Shown: one piece after another, positions 8,204 through 16,906 of the stretch
Layout: every line of letters begins with the position of its first letter
Numbering within the stretch: position 1 is the stretch's first letter
NCBI GenBank assembly: GCA_947623305.1
Contig: CANQGQ010000003.1
Span: forward strand, 94,552 to 158,551
Direction of reading: 5' to 3'
DNA from: an uncultured Alistipes sp.
Lineage (GTDB): Bacteria; Bacteroidota; Bacteroidia; Bacteroidales; Rikenellaceae
DNA: 64,000 nt
Translations under genes and position numbers: made by a program
The notes under the pieces: generated by a model
The model's database searches: none
What the model saw: only the letters and a program-made list of their open reading frames with translations
Told to the model about the DNA's origin: nothing

Positions 8204-11200
8204 TCAAAACGGCAATCCCAACGAGCCGCCGACCCACAGGCCGCCGCTCGACGGGTGATAGATCGACAGTTTAAAGGTCGAGGTATAGTTGGCCGGTGTA
8301 CGGAAGATGTTGAAATCGAAAATCAGATCGCCGCCCGCCGACCAGATGCGTTTTTGCTCCATTCGGCCGGAGCCCGGAATGCGGAACTGCGCCAGCTGAC
8401 CGCCGAGGTTCAGCCGGATGCGCTTGACATAGACCACGGCGCAGATGCCTCCGTCGGGATACCACACCGGCAGTTGATAGTCGGCCGAGCAGGCCCGATA
8501 GCGATCCGATTCGATGGCCGACGAAGCGAATCCGGTCGGAATCAATAGCGACGAACGATAGCTCAATGGCCGATAGTCGGGTGCGAAACGCGCCCCTCCG
8601 ACCGAAGTCTGATAGGTCGCGGCGAGCTTCAGCGAATGATGCTGCGCGAATCCGGGCAGATAAATTTGTGCGTAACCGGCCAGCAGTTTGCTGAAATCGT
8701 CGTTCGTCGGGTTGATCGAGCAGTTGGCCTGCAACAGCCAGCCGAATCGGGGGGCGAAGTCGCGGTAGGCCATGCGCACTTGGTCGGAATAACCGATGCC
8801 GAAGGTGAGTTTGTGCAGCCCGTCGCGATAACCGATGCGGTCGATGTTCACGATGTTGCCCGCTTCGTCGCGACGGATGGCGCCCAAGTCGGCGACCTTG
8901 CCGTTGGAGTAGTTCCATTCGGCCGACAGGGTCAGCCTGCGGGTGTGGTAGCCGCTCTGAAAGAGCAGCGGCAGCGAGGCCGAGGCTTCGAACGAATAGT
9001 ATTTTTCCGCTTGCGGACGGGGTTGCCGGATCGGATCGCCCGTTTCGGGATCGGGCGTTGTCAGCGCGTACACCAATCGGTCGCCGCCGTAGGAGGCGCT
9101 GAATCCGAGCCGAACGCCCCAGCCGTCGTAGCGCAGCCCCGCCTTGACGAGCGAACCTTCGTCGCGGTTCCAACCGTAGGAGGCGAATGCTTCTGTGTTC
9201 GAAAGCAGGTTTTGCGACAGCACCGTGGCGCCGAAATTGAGGTCGACCTCGTGTTCGTCGACCGCTTCGAACGGGTCGAAAGCCACCGGCAGCCAACTGT
9301 GGACGTTCAGCGCATGGAACGCTTTCCGGTAACGGCGGGCAGGATGACGGGCCGTCTGGTCGACGGAATCGGCCGCTTCGAACCGTACCGTGTCCAGATT
9401 GATGACCGGCCAGCGTTTGCGAGGCGGATTGACCACGTTCAGCGGCAGGCGCGACGGCGCAACGGCCCGGGCCGTTGCGGTCGATTGGGTCGCCAGCGCA
9501 TAGCCGCGACGATCGTAGGTCGTCAGCAACAGGTTCGCTCCTCCGTCGGCCGGCGCTCCGTCGAAAGCGCCGTAGGTCGATGCGGTCAGTCGGTATTGCC
9601 GACCGGTCGCCAAGTCGAAGCTGTGCACCTCGTCGCGGCCCGAAGCGATGGAACCGAAATAGAGCTTGCCGCCGCCGGCCCGCAGATCGCTCAACGTGAT
9701 GTAGGCCCCCTCGGTCAGCGGATGCAGCGTGCCGTCGTCATCGAACCGGCCGAGCCACATGCCGCTGTCGTCCGTGATGAGCGCATAGAGCGCATCGGTC
9801 GCATCGTCCCACGCCAGTCCGTGAACCTCCTTGTCGACGGGTACGGGCGTTCGTTCGTGTTGCGTGAGGCCGTCGTACCGGACGACCGAATAGCCGTTCG
9901 CCGGCGTGTATTCGACCCATGCCAGCGTGGCATCGCCCATCGCCGTGGGATAAAGCGCATTGCGGATGCCTTTGAGCGTGCGAGGCCATCCGGCCGACCG
10001 TTCCGAACCGTCCGGTTGCACCACCGCTCCTTCCGGCAAATCCAAATAGCAGAGTCGCGAATGGACGCGTTCTTCGAAGAGCCGCGAGCTGCGGTATTCG
10101 CTCCACCAAACCCGCCGACCGCAGACGACCGGTCGCGAAGAGAGCACCCCCGTGCGGGCAATGACCTTTTCCGTGCCCGTCCACCGGTCGAAAAGCACGA
10201 ACCGCGACGAACGGTCGTAATCCTCCTTGACGGCCAGCAGCAGCGTGTCGTTCAGCGGCAGCGGCCATTTGTAGGTGGTGTAATTGTCGTCGGGCAGGTC
10301 GCAGAGCGGGCGGGCGCTGTTCGGCTGGGCGGGTAGCGAATCCCAATGCCGTTGCAAAGCGTCGAACGTCTCGCGGAACAACCGGTTGACCGTTGTTCCG
10401 TAGTATTTTTTCAGTCCGAAATGGGTCGTCGCGATCAGGTAGGGATTGCGCGTGCCGTAGCGCGCCACCTTGTTCCAGACGTTTTCGCCGTAACGCGCTT
10501 CGGCATAGGCGTTGATCTGGTAGCCGATGCGGTAGTGGTCGGGAACGTAATCGCGATAAGAGCCGCAGAACCATTTGTCCGTATTGCGCCGATAGCGGGT
10601 GCCGGTGCGGTCGGTGCCCACGCGCCCCATCGCCCGATAGCCGAGCGTGAAAGCGGGTTGCAGAGCGCGGCCGAACGACGACATCGCCGTCTCGGCCATC
10701 ACCGCATCGCCTTCCATCGCCCATCCGGGCATACAGAGCAGCCCGACCGTGGGGCTTTGTTGTCCGGCGACGTAGCGCAGGACGCGGAAAACGCCGCGAT
10801 TGAGGTTGTTGAACTGCACGACATGGCGGTATTCGTGGGCGGTCAGCTGCTTGATCCACGGCATCGAATAGCTCTCCGCCTCGGGGATGGTCAGCAGCTC
10901 GACCCGCTTGGGCATATACATGACCATGCCGTTGGCCTCGAAGTTCTCGGCATGCAGCACGAACGGAATGCGCATCGGCCCGCGGGCGAATCCGTAACCG
11001 ATATCGTCGCGGATGAGCCCCGCGTAGAAGAGCGACCGTCGAGCTGCGTTTTCGGCCGAATCGGGAAAAATCACCCGAACGTCGGGCGTCTCGATCGACG
11101 ACCACTTCATCGGGGCGTCGGCACCCCACGAATAGTATTGCGCCGTCGCTTGTCGGGCGCCGAGAAGCAGCATCGCTCCCAGCAGCAACAGGTTTCTCCG

Positions 11201-11209
11201 ATGTTTCAC
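8204..11209 (-). CDS. Secreted HExxH metalloprotease-like / beta-propeller / outer-membrane barrel protein
   Basis: A protein of 1001 residues with an N-terminal signal peptide (ending RQATAQ, about residue 24). Residues 40-300 look like a gluzincin-type domain: the zinc-binding motif is His125-Glu-Tyr-Arg-His129 (LTAHEYRHVVQ), with WAMEGDAVMAE about 40 residues later offering a possible third ligand. Residues about 310-600 contain TolB-like propeller blades (VLFDRWTGTEKVI, LYFGSIASGRDEVHSFD). The C-terminal 370 residues are rich in alternating aromatic strands (LLSNTEAFASYGWNRDEG, KLTFGIGYSDQVRMAYRD) and end in Leu-Pro-Phe, typical of an outer-membrane barrel. Function unknown; an outer-membrane-tethered peptidase is an inference from the motif. 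Confidence 0.7.
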   Translation of the reverse strand: MKHRRNLLLLGAMLLLGARQATAQYYSWGADAPMKWSSIETPDVRVIFPDSAENAARRSLFYAGLIRDDIGYGFARGPMRIPFVLHAENFEANGMVMYMPKRVELLTIPEAESYSMPWIKQLTAHEYRHVVQFNNLNRGVFRVLRYVAGQQSPTVGLLCMPGWAMEGDAVMAETAMSSFGRALQPAFTLGYRAMGRVGTDRTGTRYRRNTDKWFCGSYRDYVPDHYRIGYQINAYAEARYGENVWNKVARYGTRNPYLIATTHFGLKKYYGTTVNRLFRETFDALQRHWDSLPAQPNSARPLCDLPDDNYTTYKWPLPLNDTLLLAVKEDYDRSSRFVLFDRWTGTEKVIARTGVLSSRPVVCGRRVWWSEYRSSRLFEERVHSRLCYLDLPEGAVVQPDGSERSAGWPRTLKGIRNALYPTAMGDATLAWVEYTPANGYSVVRYDGLTQHERTPVPVDKEVHGLAWDDATDALYALITDDSGMWLGRFDDDGTLHPLTEGAYITLSDLRAGGGKLYFGSIASGRDEVHSFDLATGRQYRLTASTYGAFDGAPADGGANLLLTTYDRRGYALATQSTATARAVAPSRLPLNVVNPPRKRWPVINLDTVRFEAADSVDQTARHPARRYRKAFHALNVHSWLPVAFDPFEAVDEHEVDLNFGATVLSQNLLSNTEAFASYGWNRDEGSLVKAGLRYDGWGVRLGFSASYGGDRLVYALTTPDPETGDPIRQPRPQAEKYYSFEASASLPLLFQSGYHTRRLTLSAEWNYSNGKVADLGAIRRDEAGNIVNIDRIGYRDGLHKLTFGIGYSDQVRMAYRDFAPRFGWLLQANCSINPTNDDFSKLLAGYAQIYLPGFAQHHSLKLAATYQTSVGGARFAPDYRPLSYRSSLLIPTGFASSAIESDRYRACSADYQLPVWYPDGGICAVVYVKRIRLNLGGQLAQFRIPGSGRMEQKRIWSAGGDLIFDFNIFRTPANYTSTFKLSIYHPSSGGLWVGGSLGLPF

Positions 11210-11557
11210 TTACGCCCCCGCTTTTTTGCAACCGTAGCCGCTTTTCGTGAGAATTCCGACCACGCGGTCGCGATGATCGCCCTGGAGGATGATTTCACCC
11301 TCTTTGGCCGTGCCGCCCACCCCACATTGGGTCTTCAGCCGACGACCCAGCTCCTGCAGGGCCGCATCGGGCCCGACGAATCCCCGCACGAGGGTAACGA
11401 CCTTACCTGCGCGCTGTTTGCGGTCGAGCCACACGCGCAGGTTCTGTCGCTCGGGCGGGAGCAGTTCGGCTTCCGGTTCCTCCTGCGAGGCGTATTTGTA
11501 ATGGGGATCGGTCGAATAGACCATGCCCAGACGGGATTTCCAATCGTTGTCTGCCAT
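11210..11557 (-). CDS. SUI1/YciH-like translation initiation factor
   Basis: A protein of 115 residues. The C-terminal half is the eIF1/SUI1 fold: LRVWLDRKQRAGKVVTLVRG, then LKTQCGVGGTAKEGEIILQG and DRVVGILTKSGYGCKKAG, which are hallmarks of the bacterial SUI1 homologues (YciH). The first 40 residues form a charged extension. The family is thought to influence start-codon choice; its bacterial role is not settled. The stop codon is directly next to the start of the 1001-residue gene, so both are probably on one transcript, starting from the promoter near 11617-11624. Confidence 0.9.
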   Translation of the reverse strand: MADNDWKSRLGMVYSTDPHYKYASQEEPEAELLPPERQNLRVWLDRKQRAGKVVTLVRGFVGPDAALQELGRRLKTQCGVGGTAKEGEIILQGDHRDRVVGILTKSGYGCKKAGA

Positions 11558-11616
11558 AACTTTTTTGTGGGTCGATAGGTAGGAAACAAACGCCGATAAC
11601 GGCTCGATATTTTGTA

Positions 11617-11645
11617 CAAAAGTAGGAATTTTTTTCGTACCTTTG
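11617..11645. promoter_or_regulatory. Divergent overlapping promoter elements
   Basis: Minus strand: TACTTTTG at 11624-11617, pointing to the SUI1-like gene. Plus strand: TACCTTTG at 11638-11645, pointing to the DUF4435 gene. The -7 boxes are 13 nt apart, so the two polymerases would compete. The -33 elements are weak on both sides. Confidence 0.45.
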
Positions 11646-11775
11646 ACTTAACCGAAGATACTTCGTCATGGCAATGTTCGAATAAATTAAGTAGATTCCG
11701 TTGCGGAAGCGGAGGAAGCGTTCGAAAGCAGTATGACATGCTATCCGCGCTAATAAAAATCGCGCTAATAAGAAA

Positions 11776-12876
11776 ATGGCAAAGAAGAACCGAGAAAACC
11801 GACACCCGAACCACCCCGCCGATCGTCGTGCGACGCGATCCGAAACCCTGCCCGAACCGCTTCCGGCCGATCCGAACCAACAGCTGGTCGAGGTCTATGT
11901 CGAAGGCTACGAGGATGTCGCTTTCTGGCGCGGAATCTTCGACCATTTCCGTACGCCCTACCTGCGTTTCGAGATTTCGGTGCCCGATCGGGCCGACCTT
12001 CCCAAAGGAAAAAAGGTGTTGTTGGGCATGATGCCCCGTTCATCCGAACGTTTGTTGCTGTGCATGGATTCCGACTTCGACTATCTGTTCGCCGACCGCA
12101 CGCCCCAGGCCCGCGAGGTGAACGGATCGAAATACGTCTTCCACACCTTCGCCTACGCCACCGAGAATTACCTCTGCTATGCGCCGGCCCTGCACAACAT
12201 TTGCGTCAAGGCCACCAAGAACGATACCCGCATCTTCGATTTCGTGCGTTTCATGCGCGAATACTCCTGTACGATCTATCCGTTGTTCGTGTGGTATGCC
12301 TTTTCCGCACAGTCGGACACAGTGCATGTCTTTCCGTTGAGCGATTTCAAGTCGTCGGTGCGGCTCAATTTTCTCGATATTCGCGACAACGGGACCGAGA
12401 CGCTGGCCTGGTTAGCGCGCAACGTCGCCAAACGCGAACAACTGCTCAGGGCCCGGAATCCGTGGATGATCGAACCGATGAAGGTGTTCGAGCAACAGTT
12501 GTGCGAACGTGGGCTGACGCGCGAAACCACCTACCTCTTCATGCACGGCCATACGTTGATGGACAACGTGGTGATGGTGTTGCTGAATGCCGTGTGCGAA
12601 AAGCTGCGGGCGATGTCGATCGCCAAAATCGCCGCCTCGACCAAGTCGGGCACGGCCCTACGCAACGAAATGGCGAATTACACCAATTCGTTGCGTCCGG
12701 TGCGCGACGTGTTGCTCGACCACGAAAACTACATGGATTGCCCGCTCTACAAACGATTGCAACGAAGTCTGTTGCGTTACGTCCGACTGACCATCGGCGG
12801 CATGTACAAGCGGGGCGAGATCAACGATCCGTCGTACGTTACCGTGCTCCGGCACCTCTGCGAGAAGAATATGTAG
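11776..12876 (+). CDS. DUF4435 domain-containing protein (TOPRIM-like)
   Basis: A cytoplasmic protein of 366 residues. The N-terminal 30 residues are charged and low-complexity. DUF4435 follows with VEVYVEGYEDVAFW (Glu43) and LLLCMDSDFDYLF (Asp98, Asp100), an arrangement like the acidic residues of TOPRIM/OLD nucleases. Conserved family features continue with TFAYATENYLCY and FPLSDFKSSVRLNFLD. Family function is unknown; some DUF4435 proteins sit with AAA ATPases in defence-like pairs, but no ATPase is encoded next to this one. It is the only plus-strand gene between the sigma-54 activator and greA. The start at 11776 follows a tandem repeat of CGCGCTAATAA (11747-11770). Confidence 0.75.
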   Translation: MAKKNRENRHPNHPADRRATRSETLPEPLPADPNQQLVEVYVEGYEDVAFWRGIFDHFRTPYLRFEISVPDRADLPKGKKVLLGMMPRSSERLLLCMDSDFDYLFADRTPQAREVNGSKYVFHTFAYATENYLCYAPALHNICVKATKNDTRIFDFVRFMREYSCTIYPLFVWYAFSAQSDTVHVFPLSDFKSSVRLNFLDIRDNGTETLAWLARNVAKREQLLRARNPWMIEPMKVFEQQLCERGLTRETTYLFMHGHTLMDNVVMVLLNAVCEKLRAMSIAKIAASTKSGTALRNEMANYTNSLRPVRDVLLDHENYMDCPLYKRLQRSLLRYVRLTIGGMYKRGEINDPSYVTVLRHLCEKNM

Positions 12877-12891
12877 CGGATGCTTCGCAGA

Positions 12892-13506
12892 TCAGAAGAA
12901 AAAGCCCAGCGACCCGCCCCATACGATGTCGTGGCGCATGCGTACATTCTGCTTGTACCCTTTCGAAATGAAGGTGTTGCGATGCGTCGGGCCCGGATAG
13001 CCCTGGATGCGGACATCCAAGAAGAAATGTTTGATCTGCACGCCGAGGCCGCCCATCCAGGCCACCTTGCCCGAACCGAATCCGATTTGGAGCAGATCGG
13101 GGTGCGAACTTTTGAGCGAGTGGTTCACGCGGAACGAGGCACCGCCGAAAAGCCGGACGACGCCGAACTGGAAGCCTAATTGCACGGGAATTTCCAGCCG
13201 TTCGGAGCGCAGACGGACGTCGGTGCTCATATTTTCGCGAGTGCTCCTTACTGCATAGTTAACAAAATTGTAGTTGAGCTCCGATTGCAGATGGACGTAC
13301 TTCGAGAGGTTGAGGCGCAGGACGAAACCTGCTTCGAATCCTGTGCGGGAGGGGCCCGCCACGAATCGAGTACCGTTGACCACGACGGGTGAAAAACGGA
13401 AATCGGTGGTGTTGATGCCGCCGCGGAAACCGGCTTGCAGTCGTTGCGCCGATGCCGCTCCGCAGAGCGTCAATGCGGCTGCCAATGAGAGGAACAGTCG
13501 TTTCAT
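12892..13506 (-). CDS. Small outer-membrane beta-barrel (porin-family) protein
   Basis: A protein of 204 residues with a clear signal peptide (MKRLFLSLAAALTLCGAASA). The mature part reads as alternating barrel strands (LQAGFRGGINTTDFRF, FEAGFVLRLNLSKYVHLQSEL, VRLFGGASFRVNHSL) and ends GGSLGFFF with the C-terminal Phe expected for BAM-inserted proteins. It belongs to the outer membrane beta-barrel/PorT-like group of Bacteroidota; the cargo or ligand is unknown. The start at 13506 is the one that opens the signal peptide; the longer frame to 13548 has no such signal. Confidence 0.75.
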   Translation of the reverse strand: MKRLFLSLAAALTLCGAASAQRLQAGFRGGINTTDFRFSPVVVNGTRFVAGPSRTGFEAGFVLRLNLSKYVHLQSELNYNFVNYAVRSTRENMSTDVRLRSERLEIPVQLGFQFGVVRLFGGASFRVNHSLKSSHPDLLQIGFGSGKVAWMGGLGVQIKHFFLDVRIQGYPGPTHRNTFISKGYKQNVRMRHDIVWGGSLGFFF

Positions 13507-13576
13507 AGGATATTGGTTAATAAGGTAATTATATACACGCCGGTACATAATTACGGTTAATAAAACAGCGTGGAGA

Positions 13577-14926
13577 TCACATCAGGGGCGAGGCGAGACG
13601 CAGCACATCGCCGACGAACCGTCGTACGGGAGAGGGATTCCACGTCGCGCGGGTGATCCGGCGACAGGAAGCCAGGTCTTTGTCGAAGGTCGCCGAGAGC
13701 TCTTCGACGATTCTTCGGTCGCGGATGAAAACCGTAACTTCCCAGTTGTCCGCTAAACTGCGATAATCCAAGTTGGCCGTGCCGATCGAGGCGATGCGGT
13801 CGTCCGCCAGCAGCAGCTTGGCATGCAGAAATCCGTTTTCGTAGCGATAGAGCCGGATTCCCGCATCGAGCAGATCATCCATATAGGAATCGGCGATCCG
13901 ATCCGCTACGCAGGAATCGCTGTATGCCGGAATCATCGCTTCGACCCGTATGCCGCTTCGGGCAGCCATCCGCAGCGCCTCGAACAGTACGACCGGCGGC
14001 AGCAGATAAGGCGTGCAGAGGCGGATCCGTTCGCGGGCCGTCATGATCGTCGTGGCGAATGCCTCGGCGAGCGTCGTCCGCGTGGGGCCTTCGCCGGCCC
14101 AGCTCACCTGGAGCGGTAACCGTCGGCGGACGGTGTGTCGGGCGATATAGCGGGCCGGATCGAGCCGTTCGCCTCGCACATGCGCCCAGTCGGCCAGAAA
14201 AAGCCTTTGCAGGTCGGCCACGGCGTCGCCTTCGATCCGAAGGTGCTCATCGCGCCATTTTCCCATGCCATCTCCATCGAGGTAGTATTTCGCAATATTT
14301 ATGCCACCCAGAAATGCCACCCGTCCGTCCGTAACGACTATTTTGCGATGATTGCGGCGAGTGCTGCGAGGCGTGAACCACGGAAACCGCAGCGGTTCGA
14401 ACGGATGGATGTCGATGCCGGCGTCGCTCATTCGGCGGAGCAGCGCACGGCTCATGCCGCTCGAACCGACGGCGTCGTAGATGACGCGGACTTCCACTCC
14501 GGCCCGGGCCTTGCGGACGAGGATGTCGGCGATGGTGCGGCCGATACGGTCGTCGCGGAAGATGTAGTATTCCATATGGATGGTGCGTGCGGCCCGTTGC
14601 AGGGCGGTGATGAGGGCCGTGAAAGCATTGTTGCCGTTGTGGAGCAACTCCACATGATTGTGCAGGGTCGTGCGGGTGCCGCATCCTGCGTGGATGATCC
14701 GTTCGAGCCGGTCGTCAAAAAGAAGGCCTTCGATCCGTTCCGGCATTTTTCGGTAGCGGATGCGTTTGCGGAATCCGGCCAGCAGATAGAGCAGCGTCCC
14801 GACGAGCGGCAGCAGACCGATGACGGCGAGCCATGCCGCCGCCGAAGCGGGATGCCGATGCTGGCGAACGACGACGGGAACCGCGGCCAGCAGCCAGAGC
14901 AGATGGATGAGCAAAACGAGGTACAT
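13577..14926 (-). CDS. cls: Cardiolipin synthase (phospholipase D family)
   Basis: Condenses two phosphatidylglycerol molecules to cardiolipin and glycerol at the inner membrane. The protein has 449 residues. Two N-terminal membrane segments (MYLVLLIHLLWLLAAVPVVV, then AAAWLAVIGLLPLVGTLLYL) precede two PLD domains. Both HKD motifs are complete: HRK with Asp and GG in RNHRKIVVTDGRVAFLGGIN, and HAK with Asp in LHAKLLLADDRIASIGTANL. The start at 14926 gives the usual membrane-first layout. It is divergent from greA. Confidence 0.92.
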   Translation of the reverse strand: MYLVLLIHLLWLLAAVPVVVRQHRHPASAAAWLAVIGLLPLVGTLLYLLAGFRKRIRYRKMPERIEGLLFDDRLERIIHAGCGTRTTLHNHVELLHNGNNAFTALITALQRAARTIHMEYYIFRDDRIGRTIADILVRKARAGVEVRVIYDAVGSSGMSRALLRRMSDAGIDIHPFEPLRFPWFTPRSTRRNHRKIVVTDGRVAFLGGINIAKYYLDGDGMGKWRDEHLRIEGDAVADLQRLFLADWAHVRGERLDPARYIARHTVRRRLPLQVSWAGEGPTRTTLAEAFATTIMTARERIRLCTPYLLPPVVLFEALRMAARSGIRVEAMIPAYSDSCVADRIADSYMDDLLDAGIRLYRYENGFLHAKLLLADDRIASIGTANLDYRSLADNWEVTVFIRDRRIVEELSATFDKDLASCRRITRATWNPSPVRRFVGDVLRLASPLM

Positions 14927-14970
14927 CGCCCGACGACAAGGCACACCGCGTGCCACGACGTCGAAAAAAA

Positions 14971-15002
14971 TTTGCAAATATCGAATATCCTTATTAACTT
15001 TG
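14971..15002 (+). promoter_or_regulatory. greA promoter
   Basis: TTTG (14971-14974), 20 nt, TAACTTTG (14995-15002), a close match to the Bacteroidota consensus. The leader to the ATG at 15071 is about 60 nt and holds a small TGACC/GGTCA hairpin. Confidence 0.7.
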
Positions 15003-15070
15003 TTCCAGCATAAAAGCAAACGGGGTTCTGACCTTCACCGGTCAGGATTCTTATTTTTTACGTTTTCAAC

Positions 15071-15547
15071 ATGGGAAAAGAGATCATCTACCTCACTGCG
15101 GAGGGGTACAAAAAACTCAAGGACGAGCTCGATCACATGCGTTCGGTCGAGCGTCCGGCCATTTCGGCGGCCATCGCCGAGGCACGCGACAAGGGCGACC
15201 TTTCGGAAAACGCCGAATACGATGCCGCGCGCGAAGCGCAGGGCTTGTTGGAGATGCGGATCGCCAAGATGGAGGATACGCTCGCCAATGCCCGCATCAT
15301 CGACGAATCGAAAATAGACAAGAGCAAGGTGCAGATTCTGAGCAAGGTTACGTTGCTCAACCGCAATACCGGCAAGCAGATGGTCTATACGATCGTCGCC
15401 GAGCACGAAGCCAACCTGCGCGAGGGCAAACTGGCCATCGGGACGCCGATCGCCAAGGCGTTGCTGGGACATAAGAAGGGCGACGTCGTGGAGGTGAACG
15501 TTCCGGCCGGAACGATTCATTTCGAGATCGTCGACATCAATATCTGA
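15071..15547 (+). CDS. greA: Transcription elongation factor GreA
   Basis: Rescues backtracked RNA polymerase by stimulating transcript cleavage. The 158 residues match the family. The N-terminal half is the antiparallel coiled coil that enters the polymerase secondary channel: the family-typical opening YLTAEGYKKLKDELDHM and the tip residues DKGDLSENAEYDAAREAQ carry the acidic pair (Asp and Glu) that chelates magnesium. The C-terminal FKBP-like domain ends VNVPAGTIHFEIVDINI. It has its own promoter and is convergent with the TolC-like gene. Confidence 0.96.
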   Translation: MGKEIIYLTAEGYKKLKDELDHMRSVERPAISAAIAEARDKGDLSENAEYDAAREAQGLLEMRIAKMEDTLANARIIDESKIDKSKVQILSKVTLLNRNTGKQMVYTIVAEHEANLREGKLAIGTPIAKALLGHKKGDVVEVNVPAGTIHFEIVDINI

Positions 15548-15585
15548 CCGGCACAGGGGGGGGGCTCTTAATAACGGCTGTCTTC

Positions 15586-15621
15586 GCTACCGATCCTTTT
15601 CGAAAGGAAGCGGTTGGTAGC
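15586..15621. terminator. Hairpin between convergent greA and TolC-like genes
   Basis: GCTACC (15586-15591) pairs with GGTAGC (15616-15621), and TCCTTT (15594-15599) with AAAGGA (15603-15608). A bidirectional terminator is plausible from the position, but no long T-tract follows. A G9 run lies at 15556-15564. Confidence 0.35.
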
Positions 15622-15622
15622 G

Positions 15623-16906
15623 CTAATAAACGGCCGTAATACGCCGATAGTCCGCAATGGCCACCGCATAACTGTAATGAGCCTGGATGGCATTCGTGTA
15701 AATCTGTATCCAACTCAGTTGCGCCTGCATCACGTCGAGAATGGTCGCCAGCCCCTCGCCGTAAGAATAGGTGCTGATTTCGAGGTTCTCGCCGGCGATG
15801 CGCAGATTGTATTCCGTGGCTCCGACCTGCGCACGGCTTTCCAACATGGCCGTCCAGCCGTTCATCTCTTCCCGTACCACATCGTCCTGCATTTCGGCGG
15901 CATTCCACTCGCTGCGCAGGCGGGCCGCTTCGGCCGCTCCGACCGCCCGGCGCCGTTCACCCCAATGGAAAATCGGCACCGAAAGCTGCACGAACGCCTT
16001 TCCATCCAAATAGGTCGCCCCGTTGCGATTAGGCGAATAGGGCTGCCACATGCCGCCGATTCCGACACTCAACTGCGGATTGTAAGGGGCCCGCGCCGCC
16101 CGTATGGCCACCCCTGCCTGCTCGACCCGCAACAGAGCCGCTGCATAATCGGGACGATGCTCCAATGCAGCAAGCCCCTCGCTCCGCACGGGCACCGGCA
16201 GCGAATCCCGTATGCCCGATGCCAGCGCGACCGCCTTCTCCGGCGGCGCACCCCGCAGGATGTTGAAGTTGTGGAGCGCCACGATGTAATTCCGTTCGGT
16301 CGACACCGCTTCGTACTCCGCCTCGCTCAACCGCGTGTCGATCATCAGCACGTCGCTCTTGGCGATATACCCTTCGGCGAAACGGCGGTCGACCACCTCT
16401 TTCAACGAACGGATGATCGCAACATAACGCTGCATCGCTTCGGCGAAAAGCCGCATGGCGGAGAGATTCCAATAGGTGTATTCCGCCGCATAACGCACCT
16501 CCAGGCGAGTGAACTCCTCGTCGCACAACGCAATATCATAACCCAATTCGGCCTGTCGATAGGCAGCCCGCGTCGCGCCTCCGCCGTAGATCGTCTGCAC
16601 GATCTGCGGTTCGACAGCGAACGTCCATCGTTCGTCGTCGTCGAACCGGCGGGCTGCGACGGCGAAACTTCCGGCTGCTGACAGACGGGGTAGAAATCCC
16701 GTGCGGATGCGGCCCATCGTTTCGGCCGCCTCGACCCGTTGCGCCGCGGCCGCTTTCAGCCGCCGGCTGTAGGCCGTTACCGCATCGCAATAGGCCTCGA
16801 TCGAAATCGACGACCCATCGGCCGGCTGCGGCGGATCGGACAGCGGAACCTGCGCCGCAAGCCGCAGGACGGATAAGACGAACAACCCAAAAAGAAACGG
16901 TTTCAT
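15623..16906 (-). CDS. TolC-family outer-membrane efflux channel
   Basis: Forms the outer-membrane duct of the RND pump encoded just upstream. The 427 residues include a signal peptide (ending LRLAAQ) and two repeated helical-barrel halves, visible as long amphipathic stretches such as AYCDAVTAYSRRLKAAAAQRV and EMNGWTAMLESRAQVGATEY, with the typical YSYGEGLATILDVMQAQLSW near the end. Its start overlaps the end of the pump gene by 4 nt, so the two are translationally coupled. Substrate unknown. Confidence 0.88.
   Translation of the reverse strand: MKPFLFGLFVLSVLRLAAQVPLSDPPQPADGSSISIEAYCDAVTAYSRRLKAAAAQRVEAAETMGRIRTGFLPRLSAAGSFAVAARRFDDDERWTFAVEPQIVQTIYGGGATRAAYRQAELGYDIALCDEEFTRLEVRYAAEYTYWNLSAMRLFAEAMQRYVAIIRSLKEVVDRRFAEGYIAKSDVLMIDTRLSEAEYEAVSTERNYIVALHNFNILRGAPPEKAVALASGIRDSLPVPVRSEGLAALEHRPDYAAALLRVEQAGVAIRAARAPYNPQLSVGIGGMWQPYSPNRNGATYLDGKAFVQLSVPIFHWGERRRAVGAAEAARLRSEWNAAEMQDDVVREEMNGWTAMLESRAQVGATEYNLRIAGENLEISTYSYGEGLATILDVMQAQLSWIQIYTNAIQAHYSYAVAIADYRRITAVY

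Noticed and set aside
6380..8548. Very long plus-strand open frame (over 700 codons) opposite pbp1A
   Set aside because: Shadow of the GC-rich pbp1A gene; the composition is His/Arg/Val-rich without motifs, while the minus strand has all PBP motifs.
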